Part shown: positions 45,793 through 55,867 of the stretch, piece after piece | How the letters are laid out: the number at the start of each line of letters is the position of its first letter | Position numbering within the stretch: the stretch's first letter is position 1 | Source: Moraxella cuniculi DSM 21768 | Lineage (GTDB): Bacteria; Pseudomonadota; Gammaproteobacteria; Pseudomonadales; Moraxellaceae | Direction of reading: 5' to 3' | DNA: 64,000 bases | Assembly: GCF_900156515.1 (NCBI RefSeq) | Contig: NZ_FTNU01000001.1 | Span: 124,001-188,000 of the forward strand | Translations under genes and position numbers: made by a program | The notes under the pieces: generated by a model | Seen by the model: only the letters and a program-made list of their open reading frames with translations | Database searches by the model: none | What the model was told of the DNA's origin: nothing

Positions 45793-45841
45793 GCCCCTTA
45801 CCATGCCGATTTGATTGGCATGATGATAATAAATAAGGGGC
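45793..45841. other. Nested inverted repeat upstream of the pyrC promoter
   Basis: The outer arms GCCCCTTA/TAAGGGGC (45793-45800, 45834-45841) enclose inner arms CATGCC/GGCATG (45802-45807, 45817-45822). The structure lies between the argG terminator and the pyrC promoter and has no T-run. The rest of 45842-46061 is AT-rich without recognisable signals. Confidence 0.6.
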
Positions 45842-46061
45842 AAACCAAGCCCAAGCGTTGTATTTTTAAAAATTACCGCAAAGCCAAATTTATAAATTTA
45901 TTCAGCTCAAATCACCATTAAAATAAATTTAAATTTCAAAAAATTTTAATAAAATTATCATTATTGCAAAAATCTTAAATACCGCACAGTCAGTGATTTG
46001 TGCAATTATTGTCATTTTGGGCTGTATGCTATTATTTTTGTATAAACTTAATAATTTGCAC

Positions 46062-46091
46062 AAAAAAATTCCCAATCGGTTGATTGGGAAT
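46062..46091 (-). terminator. Terminator of argG
   Basis: The 10-bp perfect stem ATTCCCAATC/GATTGGGAAT with a four-base loop runs into seven T residues on the minus strand. Confidence 0.93.
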
Positions 46092-46102
46092 GTGGCATGG
46101 GT

Positions 46103-47485
<1,383 letters not shown>

Positions 47486-47590
47486 TTATAGCATTTTTTG
47501 GCCACTTGTCATGAGTTTGCGTGGATATTTTATAAAAAATGCAATAATAAAGACAGGAGCTAACAATTTTTTGCACCCAACTGCTGATTT

Positions 47591-47599
47591 TGCTATACT
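47591..47599 (+). promoter_or_regulatory. Extended -10 element upstream of the ElsL-like gene
   Basis: TGCTATACT fits an extended -10 on the plus strand. It would give a leader of about 155 nt before the start at 47762. The remainder of 47447-47761 must also contain the argG promoter, which I cannot place with confidence. Confidence 0.4.
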
Positions 47600-47761
47600 A
47601 TTATTTATTAAATGAATGATAGTTATAATTCTGACAAATTGACAAAATCACGCAGGGTTGGAGTGCCATCAGCTATTTTTGGCCGCGTTTATGCGGTATA
47701 TACGACTGGCATGGTTGATGGCATTTGGTGATTTTGGCAGTTTTGGCTTATCGGTGAAATC

Positions 47762-48277
47762 ATGACGCAGACAATAACGACTGAGCAAGCACAGCTGATT
47801 GTTGATTGCCAAGCTCAGACTTTGCAATTGTGGCAAAACCAGCAATTGGTACGAACTTTTAGCATCTCAACCGCCAAAAACGGCACAGGGCAACTGTCAG
47901 GATCGGGCTGTACGCCACTTGGACGGCATAAAATAAGTGAAAAATTTGGTGAAGGCTTGCCGATAAATGCGGTATTTGTTGCACGGCAGTTCACAGGTGA
48001 GTTATATGATGAGGCGTTGGCAGAGCGATTTGCCAATCGTGATTGGATTTTGGCTCGAATATTGTGGCTGGAGGGCTTGGAGGAAGGGTATAATCGCGGT
48101 GAGAATGCACAAGGGATTTGTGTTGATAGTAAGTCTCGTTATATTTATATTCATGGTACGCCAGATACAGAGCCAATGGGCGTGCCATTATCACATGGCT
48201 GTATCAGAATGCGTAACCAAGAGATACTTTGGCTGTTTGAGCAAGTTGAAGTTGGTACGCAGGTTGTGATTCGCTAA
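47762..48277 (+). CDS. Cytoplasmic YkuD-family L,D-carboxypeptidase (ElsL/LdtK-like)
   Basis: The 171-residue protein is a YkuD (L,D-transpeptidase fold) enzyme with the active-site pattern HGTPDTEPMG (His131) and SHGCIRM (His145, catalytic Cys147, Arg149). It has no signal peptide or membrane segment, unlike periplasmic L,D-transpeptidases. Acinetobacter baumannii ElsL (LdtK) has the same architecture and acts in the cytoplasm as an L,D-carboxypeptidase in peptidoglycan recycling. That role is inferred here. The 5' neighbour is argG (divergent) and the 3' neighbour a LysR gene. Confidence 0.85.
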   Translation: MTQTITTEQAQLIVDCQAQTLQLWQNQQLVRTFSISTAKNGTGQLSGSGCTPLGRHKISEKFGEGLPINAVFVARQFTGELYDEALAERFANRDWILARILWLEGLEEGYNRGENAQGICVDSKSRYIYIHGTPDTEPMGVPLSHGCIRMRNQEILWLFEQVEVGTQVVIR

Positions 48278-48421
48278 GCTGTGCAATAACATGACCATGA
48301 ATTACCAAGCGGTGTTATTTTGTCAAGCAAAGCTGTTTTTGTTGTTGATGAAAATTTATACTACTGTACTTTGTGTGGTTTTGGGTTATTTGCCAGATGG
48401 CTGATTGGGTGGGGTGTGTTT

Positions 48422-49408
48422 ATGAATTTGCAAAAAGTTGATTTGAATTTATTGTTTTATCTTGATGTTTTGTTGCGTGAAAAAAATGTAACACGAGCGT
48501 CAGAGCAATTGGGCATTACTCAGCCTGCGATGAGTAATATTTTGCGGCGATTGCGATCGCTGTTTAATGATCCGCTGTTGGTGCGTTCATCAGAGGGTAT
48601 GACGCCGACCGAACGAGCATTTGAGCTACAGCCTCGTATTCGTGAAGTGTTGTCGGATATCAGTGTACTGCTTGAGCCACGCACCGAATTTCGCCCTTAT
48701 AGCACCTCAAGGGTGTTTCGCATCATGACCAGTGATTATGCCGAAGCAACTTTGGTGCCTCGTTTGGTGAAGGCGTTGCGTAGCGAGGCACCGAATGTGA
48801 TTTTGGATTTTTTGACACCTTCGGATGTTTCGTATCGCGATATGGAGCAAGGTAGGGTGGATTTGGCGATTAATCGCTTTAATGAAATTCCGCAGAGTTT
48901 TCATCAGGTGCTGGTTTGGCGTGATACTTTTAGCTGCTTGTTGTCCGCCGAAAGTCCTTATGCACACAGATTTAACCTAAAAAACTACCTAAAAGCACAG
49001 CATGTCTGGGTGTCAAAAACAGGCATGGGGGTGGGCTTTGGGGTCAATCCCGAAAAATCAGGCGGGCTTGGTTCAATCGATCAGGCATTGCAGCGATTGG
49101 GACAAAAACGGCAAATCAGCGTATTTACTCGCCATTATCAGATGCCTGCCATGCTTGCTGCGAATAAAGATTTGATTGCAACCTTGCCTACGCGTGTGGC
49201 ACGCCTACAGGCGGATAATAACTCACAAATCATTGTCAAAGAACCGCCATTTTTTATCCCAGAGTTTGAGCTGACGATGGCTTGGTCGCCACTGCTACAG
49301 CACCACCCCGCCCATCGCTGGTTGCGGCAGTTAATTCTGCATGTGGCTCGTCAAGTGATTGCCGAAGAAGAGCAAGTAACAAGGGCAGAGCAGGCATCAA
49401 TCATATAA
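48422..49408 (+). CDS. LysR-family transcriptional regulator
   Basis: The 328-residue regulator has an N-terminal winged helix (DLNLLFYLDVLLREKNVTRASEQLGITQ, listed by its key words LNLL, NVTRAS and TQPAMS) and a periplasmic-binding-like effector domain from about 95. It resembles the NodD/NahR/LinR branch (FRIMTSDY, DLAINRF). The ATG at 48422 follows GGGGTG; an upstream TTG frame adds 34 unlikely residues. No clear target adjoins it: the gene before is ElsL-like and the gene after is convergent. Confidence 0.92.
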   Translation: MNLQKVDLNLLFYLDVLLREKNVTRASEQLGITQPAMSNILRRLRSLFNDPLLVRSSEGMTPTERAFELQPRIREVLSDISVLLEPRTEFRPYSTSRVFRIMTSDYAEATLVPRLVKALRSEAPNVILDFLTPSDVSYRDMEQGRVDLAINRFNEIPQSFHQVLVWRDTFSCLLSAESPYAHRFNLKNYLKAQHVWVSKTGMGVGFGVNPEKSGGLGSIDQALQRLGQKRQISVFTRHYQMPAMLAANKDLIATLPTRVARLQADNNSQIIVKEPPFFIPEFELTMAWSPLLQHHPAHRWLRQLILHVARQVIAEEEQVTRAEQASII

Positions 49409-49433
49409 ATGGCGATTGTATCGTTCAGCTTGC

Positions 49434-49468
49434 GGCGGATTATGATGATATAATCCGCCATTATTTTA
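49434..49468 (+). terminator. Terminator of the LysR gene
   Basis: The 10-bp perfect stem GGCGGATTAT/ATAATCCGCC with a six-base loop is followed by ATTATTTTAT. Confidence 0.8.
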
Positions 49469-49525
49469 TCAGCGGTTGCTATTACGGCAGTAAGAGTGAT
49501 AGGTATTGTGTGGCGGATTTGAAGT

Positions 49526-49552
49526 GAAAATCAAGGGGGTTATCCCTTGATT
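49526..49552 (-). terminator. Terminator of the toxin/immunity-like pair
   Basis: AATCAAGGG/CCCTTGATT (9 bp, 6-nt loop) lies ten bases beyond the stop of the small acidic gene. On the minus strand only TTTTC follows, so strength is moderate. Confidence 0.6.
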
Positions 49553-49561
49553 ATTGATGTT

Positions 49562-49882
49562 CTACAATATTTCTGGTAGGGACATTTTACTGTGTTCCTG
49601 CTGATATAATTCCAGAATTTTCCCTTTTTGCTCATCACTATAAAAGTGTTCACTAGTATTAGATTGAAGTTTCAAATATCTTAATGCTTCTACAATCTCA
49701 TATTCTGAATTTTCATCATATTTTTCAATCATATAAGTAATAAATTGCTTTAAGATATTAAATGCTTCATAACTTTCCAAAACCTTAATATGTTCATCTA
49801 TAAAATTAGACATATACCATTCATCGGTAACTGGATTGTTATTTAAATCATCTAAAAAAGCATCAAATTCATCAAAGAACAT
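49562..49882 (-). CDS. Small acidic protein, probable immunity partner
   Basis: I do not recognise the family of this 106-residue protein. It is strongly acidic (FFDEFDAFLDDLNNN at the start), mostly helical by composition, with no signal peptide. It starts two bases after the stop of the preceding secreted protein, and its ribosome-binding site AAGGA lies inside that gene, so the two are translationally coupled. Toxin immunity proteins commonly show this size, charge and position. Base composition is more AT-rich than neighbouring genes, suggesting horizontal acquisition. Function is inferred only from context. Confidence 0.7.
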   Translation of the reverse strand: MFFDEFDAFLDDLNNNPVTDEWYMSNFIDEHIKVLESYEAFNILKQFITYMIEKYDENSEYEIVEALRYLKLQSNTSEHFYSDEQKGKILELYQQEHSKMSLPEIL

Positions 49883-49884
49883 AA

Positions 49885-50262
49885 CTAATCCTTAAGTTTA
49901 AAATCTGTTTTTTCACCAGTTTTGGTATTTTCAATATAATGTATCTCAACACCATTCACATTTTGAACACGCTTAACCCAACCGTCCTTTGCAAACCAAC
50001 CATTTTTTGCATCAGACATTGCGGGCATTCTTGCAGGTGTAGTACCGCGTGGATTGGCTTTAACTTCTTCCATTGCCAATTTTTCTTTTAAATTCTTTGG
50101 CACAGTTCTACCAGTAGATTTTTCAGAATTTGGCTTTGTAGCTTGGGTTTGAGGTGCTGTTGTTGTAACTTTTGGCGTTTTAGGCGTTGTTTTCTTTGGT
50201 GGTACTGCGACAACAGTTGTTGCCAAAGAAAATAGGGCTAAAAACCACAAATAAATTGACAA
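49885..50262 (-). CDS. Secreted small protein with a polymorphic-toxin-like C-terminal domain
   Basis: The 125-residue frame has a hydrophobic N-terminus (YLWFLALFSLATTVVA), a Thr/Pro/Lys-rich linker (about 21-50) and a C-terminal region with ARMPAMSDAKNGWFAKDGW, VNGVEIHYIEN and KTGEKTDFKLKD. These phrases recall the toxin tips of contact-dependent and RHS-type polymorphic toxins (similarity from memory). The only start available is TTG at 50262, right after an in-frame stop, with no basic n-region. Deleting one T of the TTTTTT tract (50261-50266 on the plus strand as A) would join it to an upstream frame reading IIKKF, a normal signal peptide start. The gene may therefore be frameshifted or phase-variable. 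Confidence 0.65.
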   Translation of the reverse strand: MSIYLWFLALFSLATTVVAVPPKKTTPKTPKVTTTAPQTQATKPNSEKSTGRTVPKNLKEKLAMEEVKANPRGTTPARMPAMSDAKNGWFAKDGWVKRVQNVNGVEIHYIENTKTGEKTDFKLKD

Positions 50263-50386
50263 AAAACTTTTTTATAATCAATTATCCTAAATATTTTCCC
50301 CATTCTAACTACTTTTTTTAAGCAAAAACAAGCTAGTTTTTAACAATTTGCCATCTGGGCTGATGTATGGCTGACTTTTTTGATGA

Positions 50387-51046
50387 TTATTTGCCAGCGT
50401 TTTGTGATGTGGCAGATGATGGTCTTTTGTCTCGCTGGTCGGGCAAGTTATTTTGAGTGGCATTAAAACTTGTCAATGGCAAAAAGACAATGTTGTTTTT
50501 TGGTAGATTTTCGGGCTGGAGCAGTCGCCAGTTGTGCGTACCAGCATTGCTGACTTGTAGATAATATTTGGCAGGCGTGGCATCTAGCACCACCTTGCCT
50601 GTGTAGCGATTGGCGGTTTGGTGTGTGATGACAAAATCGCGGTCTTTTGATTTATCAGTGGCGTGCGAGATGCTAACACTTAGGGTTTTTGGGTAATTAA
50701 GCGGCGTGCCATCACTAAGTTTGCCACTTGCCAAAGACTCTTTTGGATAGTTAAGCTCAAAAACCACCTGCGTGCTATCACCGCTTTTATTTAGTCGCAT
50801 GACCCCTGATACACCTAAGTCATAAGCCAGCTGGTCTCGTGAGGCATCTTGGTAGAGCGTTTTGCCGTCCATGTACCAATCATCACGCACGGTCGCATCT
50901 TGAATTTTGATAGAATAAAACACAAAAAAAATGCAAGCAATCACCACAAATGCAGGCAGACCAATGACAAAAATTAGCATCAATGGGTTGGTGTACCAAG
51001 TGTCGTGGGATTGTTGGTTGTTGTGCGGTGGTGTTGTGTTGCTCAT
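50387..51046 (-). CDS. ccoH: FixH/CcoH-family protein for cbb3 oxidase assembly
   Basis: The 219-residue protein has one N-terminal membrane segment (about 20-45, LMLIFVIGLPAFVVIACIFF) and a periplasmic domain of the FixH family, containing RDDWYMDGKTLYQDASRDQLAYDLG. CcoH stabilises the cbb3 oxidase during assembly. The ATG at 51046 is chosen; an earlier in-frame ATG at 51079 and a long upstream extension overlapping ccoG are less likely. It follows ccoG on the same strand, supporting the assignment. Confidence 0.85.
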   Translation of the reverse strand: MSNTTPPHNNQQSHDTWYTNPLMLIFVIGLPAFVVIACIFFVFYSIKIQDATVRDDWYMDGKTLYQDASRDQLAYDLGVSGVMRLNKSGDSTQVVFELNYPKESLASGKLSDGTPLNYPKTLSVSISHATDKSKDRDFVITHQTANRYTGKVVLDATPAKYYLQVSNAGTHNWRLLQPENLPKNNIVFLPLTSFNATQNNLPDQRDKRPSSATSQNAGK

Positions 51047-51119
51047 GATGATAAAAAGATAACCAAGATTGACCCTCATTGTATCACAAGAGGGTCGTCT
51101 TTTTAAGGCAATAACTGGG

Positions 51120-52553
51120 TTATTTTTGCTCTTTTGCTTCGTAGATGAACATATTTTGTGCAGAAGTGCTGTATTTGCCATCGGTGCTGTACACGGTAAT
51201 GGTAATAGGCGTGCTGCCTGCCTTGATGATGGCTGGGTCGCCAATGACACTGACGGGTAGGTCGTATGGCTCATTGGCCTGTAGTGGCAATTGCTTAAAG
51301 CGAGAGCGTAGTGTCAGCCCTTTGGTGTCGCCGTCCAGACGCACTTTGTAGATTTGTTTTTCGTTGGTTTTATTGACGATTTTTAGCACATAGCTGTTTT
51401 CAACCATGCCATCACGGCCAATGCTGGAGAGCTGTTTGCGGTCGTGGCGAATCTCAAGCTCAAGTGGCGAGCGTCCAACAACAATCAAGGCTGCCGCCAC
51501 GATACAAGCACTAAGCACGCCAATATAGGCAAAAATACGCCAGCCGATGATTTTGGTTTTTTGTTTATCAACCAGCTGTCTTTCGGTGGTGTAGCGAATC
51601 AAGCCACGCGGCGAGCCGACCTTGTCCATGATTTCATTACAAGCATCAATACAGGCAGCACACTGAATACATTCAACTTGCAAACCATCACGGATATCGA
51701 TGCCTGTTGGGCAAACTTGTACGCACAAAGTACAATCAACGCAATCGCCATATTGATGAGTGTTGTCTTTTTTGCGAGCACCTCGTGGCTCACCTCGCTC
51801 ATAATCATAAGATACAATTAAGGTATCCTTATCAAACATAACCGATTGAAAGCGACCATAGGGGCAGATATAGACACACATATGCTCACGCATATAACCG
51901 CCATTGGTCTGGGTAACAAAAGTGATGAGTAGGAAAAAAATCCAAGTCATCTTGCCCCAACCCATAAAAAATAACGGCTCGCCATTAAAGAATAAATAAT
52001 CAGTACCAACAATAAAGGCGATAAAAGTCAGAGCGGTAACGGCAGAAAAAATTCCCCAAATGCTATGGACCGCCAAGGTTTTTAGAATTTTTTCGGCATT
52101 CCAAGGGGCTTTGTCAAATTTGATGCGTTTATTGCGATCGCCAATGATTATTTTTTCTACATATTGATATAAATGAACATAAATTGTTTGTGGACAAGCA
52201 TAACCACACCAAACCCGCCCTGCATAGACCGTTACCATAAAAAGTAGCAAAGCGGCAATGATAAACACAAAAGCAAAAAAGTAAAAATCCTGCGGCATAA
52301 ATACCGCACCAAAAATATAAAACTTCGGTTCAATAACATCAAACAATAAAGCCTGACGAGAATCCCAACGCAACCATGGTGCGAGCAAAAAGCCCAGCAA
52401 AATCGTGTACATACTTATCAGGCGAATTTTTTGATATTTGCCTTTGGCAAATCTGGGGTGGACACGCTGTTTGGTTGCGTCCATATCTTTGGAATGTGGA
52501 ATGATTTTTTCGGGAGCTGGACGGGGTTTTTTTGGTTTTTGTTGTTCTGACAT
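51120..52553 (-). CDS. ccoG: cbb3 oxidase accessory protein CcoG (polyferredoxin)
   Basis: CcoG (FixG/RdxA) is a membrane iron-sulfur protein that reduces copper for cbb3 oxidase biogenesis. The 477-residue protein has several membrane segments, WCGYACPQT and CVYICPYGRFQ in the membrane part, and two 4Fe-4S boxes CVDCTLCVQVCP and CIQCAACIDACN. The C-terminal 110 residues form the periplasmic immunoglobulin-like domain (FixG_C). It is divergent from the SCP2 gene-ccoN side and forms a unit with ccoH. Confidence 0.94.
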   Translation of the reverse strand: MSEQQKPKKPRPAPEKIIPHSKDMDATKQRVHPRFAKGKYQKIRLISMYTILLGFLLAPWLRWDSRQALLFDVIEPKFYIFGAVFMPQDFYFFAFVFIIAALLLFMVTVYAGRVWCGYACPQTIYVHLYQYVEKIIIGDRNKRIKFDKAPWNAEKILKTLAVHSIWGIFSAVTALTFIAFIVGTDYLFFNGEPLFFMGWGKMTWIFFLLITFVTQTNGGYMREHMCVYICPYGRFQSVMFDKDTLIVSYDYERGEPRGARKKDNTHQYGDCVDCTLCVQVCPTGIDIRDGLQVECIQCAACIDACNEIMDKVGSPRGLIRYTTERQLVDKQKTKIIGWRIFAYIGVLSACIVAAALIVVGRSPLELEIRHDRKQLSSIGRDGMVENSYVLKIVNKTNEKQIYKVRLDGDTKGLTLRSRFKQLPLQANEPYDLPVSVIGDPAIIKAGSTPITITVYSTDGKYSTSAQNMFIYEAKEQK

Positions 52554-52776
52554 GGCAGATACCTTGGCTGATTGCTTGCAACAAGATGGTACAAGCGATG
52601 GCTTGGTCTTTTATTGGTTAAACTTTGGCTGATTGAACAAATACCATAGAGTTTAATTTTGCTGATTATATTACCATGATTTGTAGGGTTTTGGTATGGG
52701 CAGTTTGTGTTAATTTATGCACGCTTGAGTTTATTTGGCAAACCAGCCATCAGTCTAATGGCTGGCGAGGCGGGAA

Positions 52777-53160
52777 TTAAAATTCAGTCATTGCCAAAAT
52801 TTGCTTAAATAATGCTTTTTGTTCTTGGCTTGGTTTGGCAGATTGCAGTGCCATCACCTGTGTCATGTCGCCATCAATGCGAATTTTGCCGAGCATAAAT
52901 GCCTCAATGGCATGATTGATGTCGCCATCTGTGATGATTTGTTGCAAGGTGGTGCGATCGATGGTCAGCGTGGTTGTGGCAGTATCAATCAAGCCTTGTG
53001 CGATTTTGCCTGCCTGCAAGTGCAAAGCGGTGTCGGTTTCGCCTGTGATTTTAGCATTTAAGGTAACATTGGCAAGATTGGGTGGTAGGTTTAGTTCACC
53101 TGCGGCGTTGTTTAGTTTGCTTACTTCATCAAACCATGCCGAGCTTAAAAATTGTGCCAT
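52777..53160 (-). CDS. SCP2 sterol-binding domain protein
   Basis: The 127-residue protein is a single SCP2-like lipid-binding domain: LNLPPNLANVTLNAKITG, DTATTTLTIDRTTLQQI, AFMLGKIRIDGDMTQVMAL. Such small proteins bind acyl chains or prenyl lipids; a related domain occurs in UbiJ and UbiT, linked to ubiquinone synthesis. The exact role is unknown. It lies between ccoG-ccoH and ccoNOQP. A hairpin CCAGCCAT/ATGGCTGG (52743-52765) follows its stop codon and may terminate transcription. Confidence 0.85.
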   Translation of the reverse strand: MAQFLSSAWFDEVSKLNNAAGELNLPPNLANVTLNAKITGETDTALHLQAGKIAQGLIDTATTTLTIDRTTLQQIITDGDINHAIEAFMLGKIRIDGDMTQVMALQSAKPSQEQKALFKQILAMTEF

Positions 53161-53416
53161 AAGATTCCTTAGGATAAGCTATGATAATGTGGCATGACCA
53201 TCGTTGCCAAAGTTGTGGCAGTCTGTCGGTCATTGCAGTTCTTATTATAAGGGATAAAGCAGGCTTTGTCGATTGTAACAAGGCATTAGCGATATAATTG
53301 AATAATTTTTGATAAGAAATATTAATATTTTTAAAATAAAGCCATCAAATCTATAGAATATTACCAAAAAATTTCAAGATTTTTACAAAATATACCCAAA
53401 AATTACATTTGTGTTG

Positions 53417-53422
53417 TATAAT
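53417..53422 (+). promoter_or_regulatory. TATAAT -10 element in front of the candidate RNA
   Basis: A perfect TATAAT in TTGTATAATAAAGG. No good -35 hexamer is seen at 16-18 bp, so strength is uncertain. Transcription would start near 53429. Confidence 0.4.
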
Positions 53423-53428
53423 AAAGGG

Positions 53429-53598
53429 GAGAGACCGCTGGCAATACCATATTGTCAGTAAGGATATAGATGGTGTGCTTAAGCCACGCCATCAACGCAA
53501 GCCAAGCACTGTAGCAAGCCAAGCTAGCATGGAATAAAGCACCAAATATACAAATTTGCTGGTATTCCATAGAAAAAATAAGGATTTTTTCGTTTTTG
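53429..53598 (+). ncRNA. Candidate structured RNA upstream of ccoN
   Basis: Four hairpins follow one another in about 170 bp. H1: CTGGCAATA/TATTGTCAG (53438-53446, 53450-53458). H2: GATGGTGTG/CACGCCATC (53469-53493). H3: ATGGAATA/TATTCCAT (53529-53536, 53563-53570). H4: GAAAAAAT/ATTTTTTC (53572-53591), followed by GTTTTTG. Between H2 and H3 an 11-bp direct repeat GCAAGCCAAGC occurs twice (53497-53507, 53514-53524). A TATAAT lies just upstream. It contains no plausible protein. It could be an independent small RNA ended by H4, or a leader RNA of ccoNOQP. No Rfam family is recognised. Confidence 0.35.
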
Positions 53599-53732
53599 CT
53601 GGTCTGACTTGATGATATTTGCCCGACTTTGCGTTACAATAGACATAAAATATCAAAGCAAGTGTGGTTTTTTATGCGTTATTTGCATCAGACCGCATTG
53701 CGACATAAATCAGGCTGCACAGGAAATATCCA

Positions 53733-55217
53733 ATGATTAGTCTAAATAAATCAGCAGTAGCCCCAGTTTCTGTCGATCATGAATATGAAATCACCATTGT
53801 GAGATTTTTCACCATCATGACGGTTGTATGGGGCATTATTGGCATGACTGTTGGTGTATTGATTGCATCGCAGTTGGCATGGCCAGCATTGAATTTTGAC
53901 ACCTCGTGGTTGTCTTTTGGGCGACTAAGACCATTGCACACCAATGCGGTGATTTTTGCATTTGGCGGCTCGGCACTTTTTGCCACTTCTTATTATATTG
54001 TCCAGCGTACTTGTAAGACCAGATTATTCGCTCCATATTTGGCATGGTTTACTTTTTGGGGTTGGCAGGCAATTATTGTTGCGGCGGTAATCACGCTGCC
54101 GCTTGGGCTAACTTCAGCTAAAGAATATGCCGAATTAGAATGGCCGATTGATATCGCCATTGCTTTGGTGTGGGTATCTTATGCCATCGTATTTTTTGGT
54201 ACGATTATCAAGCGTAAGACCTCGCATATCTATGTGGCGAACTGGTTCTTTGCGGCATTTATCATCACCATTGCATTGCTACACATTGTCAATAGCCTTG
54301 CAATTCCTGTTAGTGCGATGAAATCATACTCACTGTTTGGTGGTGCAACCGATGCCATGGTTCAGTGGTGGTATGGACATAATGCTGTTGGATTTTATCT
54401 TACTGCTGCCTTTTTGGGCATGATGTATTATTTCATTCCTGTGCAAGTAGGTCGTCCTGTATATTCATATCGTCTGTCAATTGTTCACTTTTGGGCATTG
54501 ATTGCCTCGTATATGTGGGCAGGCGGGCATCATCTGCACTATTCAGCACTGCCTGATTGGACTCAATCTTTGGGCATGGTATTCTCGTTGATTTTGTTTG
54601 CACCTTCTTGGGGTGGTATGATTAACGGCGTACTGACTTTGTCAGGCAGCTGGGATAAGTTGCGTACAGACCCGATTATCCGCTTCTTGATTGTTGCCTT
54701 GTCGTTCTATGCGATGAGTACCTTTGAAGGACCAATGCTGTCAATCAAAGCTGTGAACGCCATCAGTCATAACACAGACTGGACAGTTGGCCATGTGCAT
54801 TCAGGTGCATTGGGCTGGGTTGGTATGATTACCATTGGTTCGGTGTATGTGCTGTTGCCACGCATCTGGAATAAGGCAAAAATGTACTCAACAGGATTAA
54901 TCACTGTGCATTTTTGGTTGGCAACCACAGGTACGGTACTGTATATTGTGGCGTTGTGGATTTCTGGTATTACGCAGGGTATGATGTGGCGTGCCACCAA
55001 CCCAGACGGTACTTTGGCTTATGACTTTATTCAGACAGTTGTTGTATCGCATTGGCCATATGTTGTGCGTACACTGGGTGGGGCGTTGTATGTGGCAGGT
55101 ATGTTTGTGATGGCGTATAACTGCTATCGCACCATCAAGATGCCAAGTGTGCCTGAGCATATCGCTGAGCCAGATGAAGTGAATACTGGCAGCGATCAGG
55201 TTACAGCACAAGCATAA
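53733..55217 (+). CDS. ccoN: cbb3-type cytochrome c oxidase subunit I
   Basis: CcoN is the catalytic, haem-copper subunit of the high-affinity terminal oxidase. The 494-residue protein has about 12 membrane segments. Haem and copper ligands are in [42 protein letters not shown] and [11 protein letters not shown]. The length is typical. It begins ccoNOQP, with its ATG after AGGAAAT. Upstream lie the candidate RNA and a possible TACAAT -10 near 53636. Confidence 0.97.
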   Translation: MISLNKSAVAPVSVDHEYEITIVRFFTIMTVVWGIIGMTVGVLIASQLAWPALNFDTSWLSFGRLRPLHTNAVIFAFGGSALFATSYYIVQRTCKTRLFAPYLAWFTFWGWQAIIVAAVITLPLGLTSAKEYAELEWPIDIAIALVWVSYAIVFFGTIIKRKTSHIYVANWFFAAFIITIALLHIVNSLAIPVSAMKSYSLFGGATDAMVQWWYGHNAVGFYLTAAFLGMMYYFIPVQVGRPVYSYRLSIVHFWALIASYMWAGGHHLHYSALPDWTQSLGMVFSLILFAPSWGGMINGVLTLSGSWDKLRTDPIIRFLIVALSFYAMSTFEGPMLSIKAVNAISHNTDWTVGHVHSGALGWVGMITIGSVYVLLPRIWNKAKMYSTGLITVHFWLATTGTVLYIVALWISGITQGMMWRATNPDGTLAYDFIQTVVVSHWPYVVRTLGGALYVAGMFVMAYNCYRTIKMPSVPEHIAEPDEVNTGSDQVTAQA

Positions 55218-55228
55218 GGGGTAAACTC

Positions 55229-55867
55229 ATGTCAAAAATCACTCATGAATTAGTAGAAAAAAACACGGGTTTGCTCGTCATTTTTATCGTGATTGCAATC
55301 AGCTTTGCAACTTTGGTGGAGATTGTGCCATTGATTTATGATGGCACAGCTGCCGAAGATGGTGGTGTGAATAAACCACTGCCAAATATGCGTCCATGGA
55401 CAGCACTTGAGCTTGAGGGTCGTGATATTTATATCCGTGAAGGTTGTCATGTTTGCCATACCCAAATGGTTCGTCCGTTGCGTGCCGAGGTGGAGCGTTA
55501 TGGACCATATAGCCGTGCAGCTGAATCAGCTTGGGATCATCCGTTTTTGTGGGGCTCTAAGCGTACAGGTCCAGACTTGGCACGCGTTGGTGGGCGTTAC
55601 TCGGATCAGTGGCATGTGGATCACTTGACCAACCCTCGCTCTGTCGTGCCAGAATCGGTAATGCCAGCCTATCCTTGGCTTGCCAAAAATGAAGTTGATG
55701 GCACAAAAGTACAACAAAAAATGCGTCTATTCAGAGATCGTTTTGGTCTGCCATATACTGAAGAAGACATTGCAGCAGCACCTGACCAAGTTCAGGGTGC
55801 GACCGAAATGGACGCACTGGTTGCTTATTTGCAACAGCTGGGCATTGCAATGCAAGGTCAGCGATAA
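55229..55867 (+). CDS. ccoO: cbb3-type cytochrome c oxidase subunit II (monohaem)
   Basis: The 212-residue membrane-anchored cytochrome c has one N-terminal helix (about 14-36) and the haem c site CHVCH (73-77), with Met ligand candidates in [13 protein letters not shown]. It starts 11 bp after ccoN and overlaps ccoQ by one base. It transfers electrons from CcoP to the catalytic subunit. Confidence 0.97.
   Translation: MSKITHELVEKNTGLLVIFIVIAISFATLVEIVPLIYDGTAAEDGGVNKPLPNMRPWTALELEGRDIYIREGCHVCHTQMVRPLRAEVERYGPYSRAAESAWDHPFLWGSKRTGPDLARVGGRYSDQWHVDHLTNPRSVVPESVMPAYPWLAKNEVDGTKVQQKMRLFRDRFGLPYTEEDIAAAPDQVQGATEMDALVAYLQQLGIAMQGQR

Noticed and set aside
49562-50262. Insertion-sequence remnant around the low-GC pair
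   Set aside because: No transposase fragment, terminal inverted repeats or target duplication could be found on either side.
53605-53625. FNR/ANR-type site upstream of ccoN
   Set aside because: Only the TTGAT half is present; the second half does not match ATCAA, so I do not call oxygen-responsive control.
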